In this document: piece after piece, positions 9,618 to 18,699 of the stretch
Numbering within the stretch: position 1 is the first letter of the stretch
How the letters are laid out: the number at the start of each line of letters is the position of its first letter
NCBI GenBank assembly: GCA_963843805.1
Contig: CAWJLY010000007.1
Coordinates: 1-64,000 of the forward strand
Source of the DNA: Ideonella_A sp963843805
GTDB taxonomy: Bacteria; Pseudomonadota; Gammaproteobacteria; Burkholderiales; Burkholderiaceae_C
Reading direction: 5' to 3'
DNA: 64,000 nucleotides
Program-made: the position numbers and the translations under genes
Notes under the pieces: model-generated
Database searches by the model: none
Told to the model about the DNA's origin: nothing
What the model saw: only the letters and a program-made list of their open reading frames with translations

Positions 9618-10844
9618 TCAGCGCAACGCCTCCGCAACGGCCCCGAAAAAGCCGAAGGGCAGTGGCGGCACTGGTTTGGGCTGCGCACTCAGCTGAACGA
9701 CGACCAGCTTCTCCTTCGGGTTGATGTAGATGAACTGGCCGAAGATTCCGGCGGCCGTGAACGCGCCGTCGTTGATCTCTCCCTTCCCCACGGCAGGCCA
9801 CCAGTAGTAGCCATAGGGGACGAGCTTGCCGCCGATCTCATGGGGCTTGCCGGCTTCTTCCATCCAGCCGTCCGGGAGAACCCGTTCGCCGTCGACGACG
9901 CCATCGTTCAGCACGAACAGACCGAAGCGCCCGTAGTCACGCAGTGTCGCCAGCAAACCGCTGCCGCCGGTTTCCGTGCCGTTGGGAGCGTCCAGCCACC
10001 AGGCGGCATCGCGTTCCATGCCCACTTTGGCCCAGATCTTCTCGGAAAGGTACTCCGCAACGGGACGGCGGACCGCGGCTCGTACCAGCGCTCCGGCAAT
10101 CTGGGTTTCGCCGGTGCTGTAGTTCCATTGGCTACCCGGATCGCCCACCCTGGGCAGAGTGCTCATGAACTTGACGATCGTGCCCGGTTTGCCCTCCAAC
10201 TGGAGTTCCAGCATCTTGCGCCGGTCCGAAGTTGGGTCCGTGTAGGTTTCGTTCCACTTGACGCCGGAGGACATCAGAAGCAACTGCCGAACGGTGACAT
10301 TCGCATAGGCACCGCCGGCGAGCTCGGGCATGTAGGCCACCAGCTTGTCGTCGATGCTCTTGATGTAGCCATCGCGAATGGCGGCGCCGATCAGCGTCGA
10401 GGTGACCGACTTGGCGACGGACATCGACATCCAGCGCGAGGCCTGGTCCATGCCCAGTTCGTAGTCCTCGAAGGCGATTCGTCCGTTCTTGATCACGAGC
10501 AGGCCGCTGACGCGGTTGCGCGATATGTATTCGTAGAGGCTCATCTTGGTGCCCGGCCGGTCCTGGTCGGGAATCGACAGTGACTTCGGGTCCAGCGGCC
10601 GGCTCGCGGCGGACAGGGGCTGGACCCTGTCACCGCGATTCACCGTGCGCGTAGGAAACAGCTGGTCAATGTTCCTATAGGCGTAGACCTGACGATCGGG
10701 CATCACCTGGGCGTCGTAGATCTCGCGCACGCTAGGCATGAGCTCGCTGGTCGCGGCGTGTGCACCGGCGCTCCACATGAGCGCGCTGCCGCAAAGACAA
10801 GCGATCCACCAGGCCGCGGAGCCGTTCTGCGTTGTCGATTTCAT
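9618..10844 (-). CDS. Class C beta-lactamase-like serine hydrolase
   Basis: 408 residues with a Sec signal (CLCGSALMWSAGAHA) directing it to the periplasm. The penicillin-binding fold is shown by SVAK (SxxK nucleophile, about residue 148), YST (the YxN/S element) in WNYSTGE, and a C-terminal strand near GIFGQFIYINPKEKLVVV. The start at 10844 follows GAGGAG. Proteins of this group are esterases, amidases or D-aminopeptidases more often than antibiotic-destroying enzymes; the sequence does not show which. It is divergent from a LysR gene 125 bases away, so that regulator is the likely controller. Frame intact. Confidence 0.85.
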   Translation of the reverse strand: MKSTTQNGSAAWWIACLCGSALMWSAGAHAATSELMPSVREIYDAQVMPDRQVYAYRNIDQLFPTRTVNRGDRVQPLSAASRPLDPKSLSIPDQDRPGTKMSLYEYISRNRVSGLLVIKNGRIAFEDYELGMDQASRWMSMSVAKSVTSTLIGAAIRDGYIKSIDDKLVAYMPELAGGAYANVTVRQLLLMSSGVKWNETYTDPTSDRRKMLELQLEGKPGTIVKFMSTLPRVGDPGSQWNYSTGETQIAGALVRAAVRRPVAEYLSEKIWAKVGMERDAAWWLDAPNGTETGGSGLLATLRDYGRFGLFVLNDGVVDGERVLPDGWMEEAGKPHEIGGKLVPYGYYWWPAVGKGEINDGAFTAAGIFGQFIYINPKEKLVVVQLSAQPKPVPPLPFGFFGAVAEALR

Positions 10845-10969
10845 GGGTGTCTCCTCAAGAATGGTTGAAAGGAGAGGCGATTGTCGAAATACCAGGTGAT
10901 CGCGTAAATCGCATTTTTCGCATTGATATGATGCATACTGTCGATCACTAAAGCGCAGGCCGACCATCG

Positions 10970-11896
10970 ATGGACACCCGCAAGCTCAGCCATTTCCTCG
11001 CGATCTGTGAACATGGCACTGGCCGCAAGGCTGCCGACGCCATCCATCTCAGCCAGTCGGCGCTGAGCCGGAGCATCCAGACCCTGGAGGACGAGGTGGG
11101 CGTGCGTCTATTCGACCGGATTGACCAGAACCTGCACCTCACGCCCTTTGGATGCGCTGTGCGTGATCGCGCCCGCGTCGTCCTGTTTCAGGTCAACGAG
11201 ATTCACCGTGAGCTGGAACTGCTTCGGGACGGAGACGCGGGTCAGATCGGGCTCGCCCTGACACCGACGCCCGCCGCGTTGATCCTCGATGAATGCATGG
11301 CCCGACTTGCCTGTGCCCATTCCGGCGTGAAGGTGAACATCACCTTTGGCCGAACCGCTGAACTTCTGGAGGGACTGCGCGCGGAACGCTTCGACGTGGC
11401 CATCGTGGACCTCAACGCGATCGGCGATCCGAAGGGACTCGACCTCGAAGTATTGCCCAGCCTGCCGGGCGGATTCCACTGTCGACGTGAACATCCCCTC
11501 GCCGGGGCCAACGCGGTGAGCATCGACAATCTGCGGCAGTTTCCCGTCGCGTGCTCCCCGCTCAGCGAGGTGATGGCCATGGAACTCGTCGCGACGCTCG
11601 GCGAGGACGCGCATCCGGATCGATTGATCACCATGCGCTGCGACGACTATTCGGCGATGCGCAAGCTGATGCTGGCGTCAGACACCATTCTGATGTCCGT
11701 CACCGCCTTCTTGCGGGACGACCTGGACTCCGGAGTGGTGCGCTCGCTCAATGTAAGGCCCCGCAGAACCATGCTGGGCCGCTACGCCATCGCGCGGCTG
11801 GTGGGCCGCACCCTGTCACCCGCACTCGACGTCGTCTACGACTCGGCCCGACGCCGGTTTCGGGTCGACAGCTACCCGCCGCCCAGCAACGCGTAG
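10970..11896 (+). CDS. LysR-family transcriptional regulator
   Basis: 308 residues. The N-terminal winged helix-turn-helix is clear (HFLAICEHGTGRKAADAIHLSQSALSRSIQTLEDEVG, residues about 7-43), followed by the substrate-binding domain typical of LTTR proteins. The gene is divergent from the serine hydrolase, the usual arrangement for a LysR regulator and its target. The 125-bp gap contains an AT-rich stretch (ATTGATATGATGCAT around 10920-10934) that could be a T-N11-A box. The effector is unknown. Frame intact, start ATG. Confidence 0.9.
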   Translation: MDTRKLSHFLAICEHGTGRKAADAIHLSQSALSRSIQTLEDEVGVRLFDRIDQNLHLTPFGCAVRDRARVVLFQVNEIHRELELLRDGDAGQIGLALTPTPAALILDECMARLACAHSGVKVNITFGRTAELLEGLRAERFDVAIVDLNAIGDPKGLDLEVLPSLPGGFHCRREHPLAGANAVSIDNLRQFPVACSPLSEVMAMELVATLGEDAHPDRLITMRCDDYSAMRKLMLASDTILMSVTAFLRDDLDSGVVRSLNVRPRRTMLGRYAIARLVGRTLSPALDVVYDSARRRFRVDSYPPPSNA

Positions 11897-12469
11897 CTGT
11901 TGGCACCGGCAAGCCTGTCCGGGCCGCGACCTGAGCAGGGAGGCTTGCTCTCCACGAGTTGAGGCAGGGCGGTCGGCAGCCGCAAACTTTGTCGCACGGT
12001 CAAACAAGAGCCGGGGCCACGAAGCCTCGGATTACTGGCACCTTGACTGAGCCAATGGGACCGACAAGCCATCGCCGCCTGCTCAGCTCCCCCCCCGAGC
12101 CTGGGCATCAGCCAGCGCTGCGAAAGCGCTGTTCGTCGTCGCCTGGAGCTGCGCTGATCGTGATGACGCTGCCAACACCTTGAGCGGCCACCCAAAAGTT
12201 GGTCCTTTGATGCGGACCCTTGCGGAAACGAGGAAACGAGAATGACCCAAACCGTTGATTTACCTAGGGCTTTTGGAGTCTTGCGGTCTCTTGTGGAGCT
12301 TGTTCTGGTGGCGGTGCAGGGTTGTTATCTCGCACACAAGCTATTGATTTCAAATAGGTCTTGCCAGTGCGTATGCCCTCTGATGCCCCCAAATATGCCC
12401 CCAGAGGATTGACCACAAGACTTGTCGCACGCGCCCAGGATTAACAGCTTCTGGCACGACGCGCGGGCC
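11897..12469. other. Intergenic: repeat copy A, then att-like DNA
   Basis: Holds the left copy of a structured repeat (12020-12188). After it, 12365-12405 carries two ATGCCCCC words 13 bases apart, a pattern often found just upstream of P4-type integrase genes. No gene is seen. The stretch is more AT-rich than its surroundings, marking a composition change where the cargo segment begins. Confidence 0.5.
12020..12188. repeat. Multi-hairpin structured repeat, copy A
   Basis: Matches copy B (17197-17360) from CGAGCCTGGGCA to the end at high identity (roughly 85% by eye), with a looser match before that; both end with AACACCTTGAGCGGCC. It contains the stem CAGCGCT-GCGA-AAGCGCTG and degenerate versions of the other stems seen in copy B. 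No coding content. Confidence 0.75.
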
Positions 12470-15400
12470 TCAATGCTCGCTTTCGCGAAGCTCCTGTTCC
12501 ACCTCTCGCTCGATGCGCGCTCGAGCAGTTCCTGATGCTCCCGTCAGCCACATCCGGACGTTGTCGTTGGTTTCGACTTCCATATGGGCGGATGAGAGCC
12601 GCCGAGTTTTCGACGGTAGTGCTCGCTAGCTGGTCCGCTCCAACTCCCAGAAAAGTTGTTGGCGTGCAAGCTGCGCCGAACCCGCTCCATTTCGCCGTAG
12701 CGTTCAAGCATCTGCCGTGCGAAAGTGGCGGGGTTCGTCCGGCTGGAGATGACCGGCGGGGAGCGCTCGGCAAGAGCCACGCGCGGTCTTCAGCGTCGAC
12801 ATCGACCCATTCAAAGACCACGGCGTCGGGATAGCGCCAAGGACAGCCTCGCCGTCTTCACGTAGCGATCGACCACCTCGAAGCCAGTCAGCAGATGCCA
12901 GGTTCCGATATCTTTTCGTTGCGCTCCAGCCGACGGGCAACTGCGGGCCAAACGACAGCAGGCTTTGCCCGCGCCGCATTAGACAGGAACTTCAGCAGCT
13001 CGGGGTGGAAGCCGGCCGTGACACTATCGCGTTGGCGGAGACTGGCAATGCACCGCACTGCGAGCTTCGCTCCAGCATCGGGATCGAAAGATCGAGCAGG
13101 CGGTTTGCAACCGCGTTCCAATGGAACAGCAGCATGTTGTTCGAACTGTCCACGAGCTTCTCCCTCGACGAACACGGACGAACTCAGGTACCCTCTCGAT
13201 TCGGGCCGACAAGTACGTCCATCTCGTCGGGATGGCCTCGCAGCCGTGAATCAGGATATCCATTGCCGCATCGGGCGCATGCGGGTCATTGGCGATCTTG
13301 ACAGAGCAGAGTCGACGATCGCCTTCGAGTACATCGAGTGGCAACTGGTTGACGACGCTGCCGTACACGAACAGCCTGAAAGTCTTCGGATCGATGCGCC
13401 TTTCTTCCCCATGACCAGCCAAGCCCTGGCGATGCGATCGCTCATCCCTGAACGCCAGACGAGGTGAATCACCGAATGCGAACCTCAGCGTTCGCAAACA
13501 GGTTCTCGACGGGGCTCCCACAATCGATCTTCTTGACATGCCATGCAGAGAGATAGCCGCCAACAAAGAGGTCGGATCGCTGTCGCACCGGCTCTGATCC
13601 CATGCTGAAAGGATGGGCTGCCACAGGTCAGGTCATCGGCCTGCCCAGAAGCTGGCCGAACTGGAACCCGTTCTTGGCCTCGTCCGTGACAAGCCACGGC
13701 AGTTCAGGCGCCAGCAAGCTCCGGGTCGGCCACAGCGTCGGCGGCAAGCTGAACTAGCTCCGGCCCCGCAGCATCCGAGTACTCCCCGTCGGCGTCGAAG
13801 TGGTCTTCGAGCAGTGCTTCATGCCCGCTGGTGGCGGCGCAGCTTGTCGGAGAAGGAGGACTCGGTCAGTTCAGCACGAATGGCGTGAAGCTCGGACTTT
13901 CCGACCGCTTCAGGCAGCGCCTTGCCTTCGTAGTGAAGGGTGGCCACGACAGTCTCGATGCACTGCTCGCGCAAGGCTGGCATCGCGGCGGCACGGCGCA
14001 GGAAGTCAGAGGACGTCTTGGCCAGTGGAACGATCAGGATGAGGCTGCGCACGTAGCTCAAGAATCCCCTGGCGGCCTCATTGGCTTCCGCGGCAGGCAG
14101 GAACTCGACGGCGTCTTCCAGCAGCCCCACGTGGGCGGCGTAGGAAGGCGTCGTACAGCTCCTCGTAGGTCTTCGGGCATCCAGCGGTCTGGCAGGCGGC
14201 GCAAGGCCGATAACCTCGTCGATCGCAGTGCGGCTAATGAAGGGGTCGAGGCTCTCGCTCAAAGCCTGAACCGCGATTTCCACGGCGGAACGGCGCCTCG
14301 CTGTGCAGCAGCTTGCGCCAGGTAGTCGATCTTGTCGAGGGGTGACAGTTCAGACGCGGCGATCGGCCCGCTAGCCCAGGCCGAACAGCGAAATGAAGAT
14401 GCCCGTCGAGTTGTTAGACCAGCTCTCGTTCTCGGCCTCGGCCAGCAGCAGCAGAGCAGTGCGCGGCTTCAAAGAACGTCTCAGCGGGGAGGCGAGCTGC
14501 TCGAGCCGATGTACGGCAGTGCGGCGCGCATCCCCATGAACTCGTGGCGGTCTCTCAACCGTTTCACCCCCAAGGCAACGGCAAAACGGCGCAGGGCTGC
14601 CTTGGGTATAGCCTGCGCTACCGCGAAAAAAAGGCTGGCGCCGCTGGGCGATTTGTAGCCCGCCAGCGCCGCAAAAATCCCGCCTTCACCGATCAGCCGA
14701 TCCGCCCACGCGGTCGCTGCCTGGATTCCTGGGCGAACATGAGCATGGCGGCTGAAGTGCTGCTGCATGCGGGCCCCGAGACCCTCTCGCAACTGCTGCA
14801 CGTCCACCATGTCGGCGTACTGTTCGAACCAGCTCTTCCACATGGCCACGTGGAGTAGTTTCGGAGAAATCAGGAGCGTCCTGGGTCCCTGCAGCACCCT
14901 CCGCCTTCGCAGCTCGCGGACGGTGCGTGACAGCTTCATCTGAGAAAAGGCCTGGTCCAAGTGCTTCAGCGCCGTCTAGCACCGCAGCCTGCACTGACCG
15001 GCCCATCCGCGGTTTCCCATGCGACCTGCCGGAACAGCGCCAGCGTCCGGATCACTGCCAGCCGGTCTTGTCCCTCAGCCGAATCGATGGCGTGGGGTGC
15101 GCACACAACACGGTCCCAGAGCCCGTCCAGGTGAGCCAGTTGCTCAGCTGGCTGCTGCGCAGGATTGTTCTGGATGTATTGGCCGAGTCGGTGAGCCGCC
15201 CGAGGCGATCCCTCGCACAAGGTCGCCAGCCAGCTTGCGTTGTCCGGAGGGACGCCATAGCCCTTGAAAATATCGGCCAGCACAGGCGGTTCGAGCCGCG
15301 GTACGTCGATGATCTGCGTGTTCGCATGCGAACTCGCAGGCTCGGCCACGTTATCGGCGGTCACCAGAAGCATCTTGGTCGCCAGCTTCTTGAACAGCGC

Positions 15401-16355
15401 CGTCAGCTCTTCCGCGGTCTCCAGGTCGCACTCATCGGCGACAAGGATGATGGTGGTCTTCGGGGCCATTTGCCTCAAAGCCATCATTGGTCCGCTCGCG
15501 GAGGCTTGCTCCGGATCTCGGCAGTACAGGACGCATCCACTGAGCTGAGAGGCACTCAGCGCGCGGTACATGAGGTGCGTTTTGCCGGCGCCCGCGTCGC
15601 CAAGCACACGCACGTGCTGGAACCCATCGACGCCGTCGGCCGCTCGCGTGATCTGCTCCGCGGCACTGTCGGAGTTCGTCCGTCGGCTCGTAGACGTCGA
15701 TCTCAAGGTCGCAGGATTCGGCCATGAACGATATGTCCTGGAAGACGGCGTGGTCGTAGCCCTGCACTCGGTTCAGGCGCATCGCGATGCCGGGTGCCAG
15801 AACCTTGATCGCCGAGCACAACTGGTTGGCTCGGATGATCCGCACCGCGACCTTTGCGAACGCAGGATCGATGGCCTCCATGAAGGCGCTGATCTGGGTC
15901 GCGCCGTGATCGTCGGCGGTGCCAACAAGATCCGAGCCGAAAAGCACAACTACGAAGATCCCGCCCTTTTCGAAGCAGCTAAGCACGCGCGGCTGGAGTT
16001 CGTCCTTTGTGCGCTGGTGGGCGCCTGCAGCGAACTTCGGCTTAACTAGCAACGACCGAATGTCAGAGGCGGTCGAGGCCGAGAAGCTCCCAGTCTTGAT
16101 CTGGTAGCGGGTCAAGCCCGTCGGAGATCAGGCCAGCTGGCAGCACAGTCCCAGACAGACCAGCGACCTCGGCGTCGATGCCGCCATCGGCGACGTTTAT
16201 CGCCGCAGGGACGTCGACGCCGGTAATTGGAATGCCAGCCTTGCCACTCGATCAGGAAGTTGCCGGAACGAATCAGCCACTTGGCCGGCGTGGATCTGGA
16301 GCAAGTCATCGGTCCTGACGTCAAACGGCCCTGCAGTGTCGGTTGGTAGAGCCAT
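12470..16355 (-). CDS. Putative nuclease-STAND NTPase, defence-like (frame-broken)
   Basis: Reading across frames gives one protein of about 1,290 residues. N-terminus: a PD-(D/E)xK-like nuclease core, with ADGGIDAEV and then RYQIKTG (QxK) at about residues 65-90. After a linker comes a P-loop ATPase: Walker A GDAGAGKTHL near residue 251 (15572-15601), Walker B IILVADECD about 45 residues later, and a sensor-like LLVTADN. The remaining 850 or so residues are helical, with no catalytic motif, as in sensor regions of STAND proteins. The order nuclease, NTPase, long helical sensor resembles Avs-type antiphage proteins, but this identity is inferred. ATG at 16355 follows AGGGGCAGGG. Breaks are frequent; several fit doubled wobble bases (Leu at 16113/16114, Ala near 16270). 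A stop near 13704 can be bypassed the same way, so one gene is favoured over two, but true decay is possible. Confidence 0.6.
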
Positions 16356-16695
16356 CCCTGCCCCTTTCGTTAACTAGCAAGTATCCAATTTGGTCCGGCA
16401 AACTGCGGCGCCAGCGATCAAGTCTGCCACCGGCATTGAACCAGCAACGCGCAAGTGTCCACTGATTGCTTTTTGACCGAATCAGTGACTCGTTCAATGT
16501 GACACCGAAGGCCGGCCGGAATGCGGGCTGCACCAGTACGTAAAGCCCTCGGCGCCGATGGGCGGCAACCGCTCGTTGCCGACGCACAGGCGCCGGAGCG
16601 AAGGTCCAGATGAGAGTCGATAGCAGAGGCATGCTTGATGCCGCAATGGGGAGCCAGATCCAGAGCTGATCTCGAAATCCCCCCCAATTCCCCAT
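16321..16695 (-). CDS. Small hypothetical protein with one membrane segment
   Basis: Open frame of 124 residues ending 34 bases inside the start of the nuclease-NTPase gene, on the same strand. It has a hydrophobic segment (LWIWLPIAASSMPLLSTLIW, about residues 11-30), then a basic, Trp-containing tail. No ribosome site is evident before its ATG and no family is recognised. The overlap with the next gene is compatible with a two-gene operon. It may equally be a chance frame, since a neighbouring frame is also open. Confidence 0.35.
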   Translation of the reverse strand: MGNWGGFRDQLWIWLPIAASSMPLLSTLIWTFAPAPVRRQRAVAAHRRRGLYVLVQPAFRPAFGVTLNESLIRSKSNQWTLARCWFNAGGRLDRWRRSLPDQIGYLLVNERGRDGSTNRHCRAV

Positions 16696-16699
16696 GATA

Positions 16700-17196
16700 T
16701 CGACGGGCCGTGTGAACTGACCGGTCGCAGACTGGCGGTTCTTCCCAGGGGCCCCTTCCCCTTGCCCATCGCGGGCGCAACAACAGGGACACGCCGATGT
16801 CGGCCGCCGCAGTCGTTACCTGCCTTGGAGTTCTCGTGAGACTTGATCTCACCGAGCGATTACGGTGTTCTGTCGCCGTCGTCTTTGACGCCGGCAGTGA
16901 TCGCCTGCGAAACAGTGCGCATTTCGGCATCGATTTCGCGGGCGAATGTTTCGTTGACCTGGTTGCGCCTTGAATTGAGGTGCAGCCCGAGCCACACTGA
17001 AGGTTCTTCCGCGGGCATCGCGTCCGCAAGACCTTCACCACCTGCTTTGCCAGGCTGAAGGCCAGTTCGCTGGCGCCGCAGTCGTTACCTGCACTGAGAG
17101 ATGCTCGCACATGGCGAGCCCGAGAGCTGTACCGATCTGCGAAAGCAGACGGGCGCTTTTGTACGGGACTCACGTCCCCAAGAGAGCCGAGGCCTC
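16700..17196 (-). pseudogene. Gene remnant upstream of the nuclease-NTPase gene
   Basis: On the minus strand, segments in different frames look protein-like: SELAFSLAKQVVKVL, then AEEPSVWLGLHLNSRRNQVNETFAREIDAEMR and TVSQAITAGVKDDGD, followed by a stop. They may be one gene of about 90 residues or more with two breaks. No family is recognised and no start is certain. A 19-bp direct repeat (16805-16823 and 17074-17092) brackets it. I call it a remnant, with low confidence. Confidence 0.35.
16805..17092. repeat. 19-bp direct repeat pair bracketing the remnant
   Basis: The 19-mer CGCCGCAGTCGTTACCTGC occurs at 16805-16823 and exactly again at 17074-17092, 269 bases apart. Exact repeats of this length are unlikely by chance in this span. 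They might be a recombination or insertion scar. Confidence 0.7.
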
Positions 17197-17360
17197 GATG
17201 CCTCGGATGACTGGCTCATTGCCTGAGCCAGTCCGAGAGGCGAAGATATCGCCCACTGCCCAGCATCGAGCCTGGGCAGTGAACCAGCGCTGCAAAGCGC
17301 TGGGCGTCGTCACTGGAAGCTGCGCTGACAGTGACGACGCTGCTAACACCTTGAGCGGCC
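17197..17360. repeat. Multi-hairpin structured repeat, copy B
   Basis: Four perfect stems in a row: CTGGCTCA/TGAGCCAG (17211-17231), CACTGCCCAG/CTGGGCAGTG (17253-17281), CAGCGCT/AGCGCTG (17285-17302, loop GCAA) and GTCGTCACTG/CAGTGACGAC (17306-17338). The element ends with AACACCTTGAGCGGCC, as copy A does. Such a folded single strand or transcript could be a recombination site or a mobile repeat. It is not a match to a known attC that I can confirm, since the GTTRRRY core is not in the expected place. Confidence 0.8.
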
Positions 17361-17831
17361 TTGCGAAAGCTGGTGCTCCCGGCAGTGACGCGTCGAAGTG
17401 ACGTGCAAATCGCGGCTCTGATCCGCGTGAGACTCAGCCCTTCGCGGCCTGTGTTCTCCAGGGCCTTGAGCCCTCTGTGTGCGGTGCGGCGATGACCCGC
17501 ATCCGTTTCTCCGCAACAGCCAATGGCCCGACCTTGGCAGCCGGCTGATCCCCGACATCGGATCACCCAGACGTGTGCGAAGCACACCCCGTGGACCCCG
17601 GGTTACTGGTCCCCGCGCGCGATGTGCCTACAGGTACGAAGCGCGGTGCCAAGAGGCGGTGCAACGCCGGCGAGCTGTAAAGCCATTGCACACAACGGGA
17701 GTGGTGTCCCGCGTCCCTCGTGATTCTCGGTCGCTGCGGCGGTCGGGATGGACAGAAACACTTACCTGAACGCTTCACACCACACACGAATTTTATCGAC
17801 GACAACCAACGGATCGAGAAAGGACGCAAGC
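17361..17831. other. Intergenic before the integrase, no gene
   Basis: Between repeat copy B and the integrase-like gene. No frame with a ribosome site is seen. Weak dyads are present (for example around 17590-17620). It likely contains the promoter of the downstream integrase. Confidence 0.45.
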
Positions 17832-18699
17832 ATGCGCGACCTCAATCACGACTTCAAGCAGCTGGGCCAGCGCAACCGCGATGGCTCGTTCCAGACGCAG
17901 CACGACCGCGAGAGCATCCTGAGCCTGGTCGCCAATCAATTGGCCGACGGCGGCTTCCGGCATCTTCGGGCGCAGGGACTGCGAACGAAGCACATCGAGC
18001 ACCTGGTCAACCGCTGGCACGCCGAACAGATCTCGGCCGGCACTTTCAAGAACCGCATGAGCGCGTTGCGATGGCTGGCCGAGAAGATCGACAAGCAGAA
18101 CATCGTCGCTCGCGACAACGCGGCGTATGCCATCGCCGATCGGCGATACGTGAGCAACGAGTCGAAGGCGACCGAGCTCGACGGCGACAAGCTGGCGAAG
18201 ATTTCAGATCCGTACACGGCGATGTCGCTGCGGCTGCAGGCCGCGTTCGGGCTGCGACGCGAGGAGAGCATCAAGCTGCGGCCGGAGTGGGCCGACCGCG
18301 GCGACGTGCTGCACCTGAAGGCCAGCTGGACCAAGGGCGGCAAGGAGCGGGACGTGCCGATCACCAGTGAGACGCAGCGAGACGTCTTGAACGAAGCCAA
18401 GGCGCTCGCCGGCAAAGGCAGCCTGATCCCCGCCGAGATGTCGTACCGGGATCAGCTCAACCGGTTCAAGGCGCAGACCGCGCGGGCCGGCATCGACCAT
18501 GTCCACGGGCTGCGGCACGCGTATGCGCAAACCCGCTACGAGGAACTGACCGGATGGAAATCACCGGCGGCCGGTGGACCCACCTCGAAGCAACTGAGCC
18601 CCGAACAAAAGGCAGTGGATCGAGAAGTGAGGTTGACCATCTCCCGCGAGCTCGGGCCACGAGCGCGAGCAGATCACTGCGGTTTATTTAGGCCGATAG
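17832..18699 (+). CDS. Integrase-domain tyrosine recombinase (Integrase_1 type)
   Basis: 289 residues. An N-terminal SAM-like DNA-binding domain (LGQRNRDGSFQTQHDRESILSL onward) precedes the catalytic domain. Catalytic residues: Arg in FGLRREESIKL (about residue 138), HGLRHAYAQTRYEEL (HxxR), and a C-terminal HEREQITAVYLGR, where the usual second His and Tyr lie. The last part is reached only by a frame fix at 18656/18657 (G then C after GG; both give Gly), moving the stop to 18697-18699. Start ATG 17832 follows AAGGA. It ends overlapping the convergent P4-type integrase by 16 bases. The family travels with integrative elements, often near defence cargo as here. Confidence 0.8.

Noticed and set aside
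17197..17360. Integron attC site
   Set aside because: The stems look attC-like in being single-strand foldable, but the GTTRRRY/RYYYAAC cores are not in place and no integron integrase is near.
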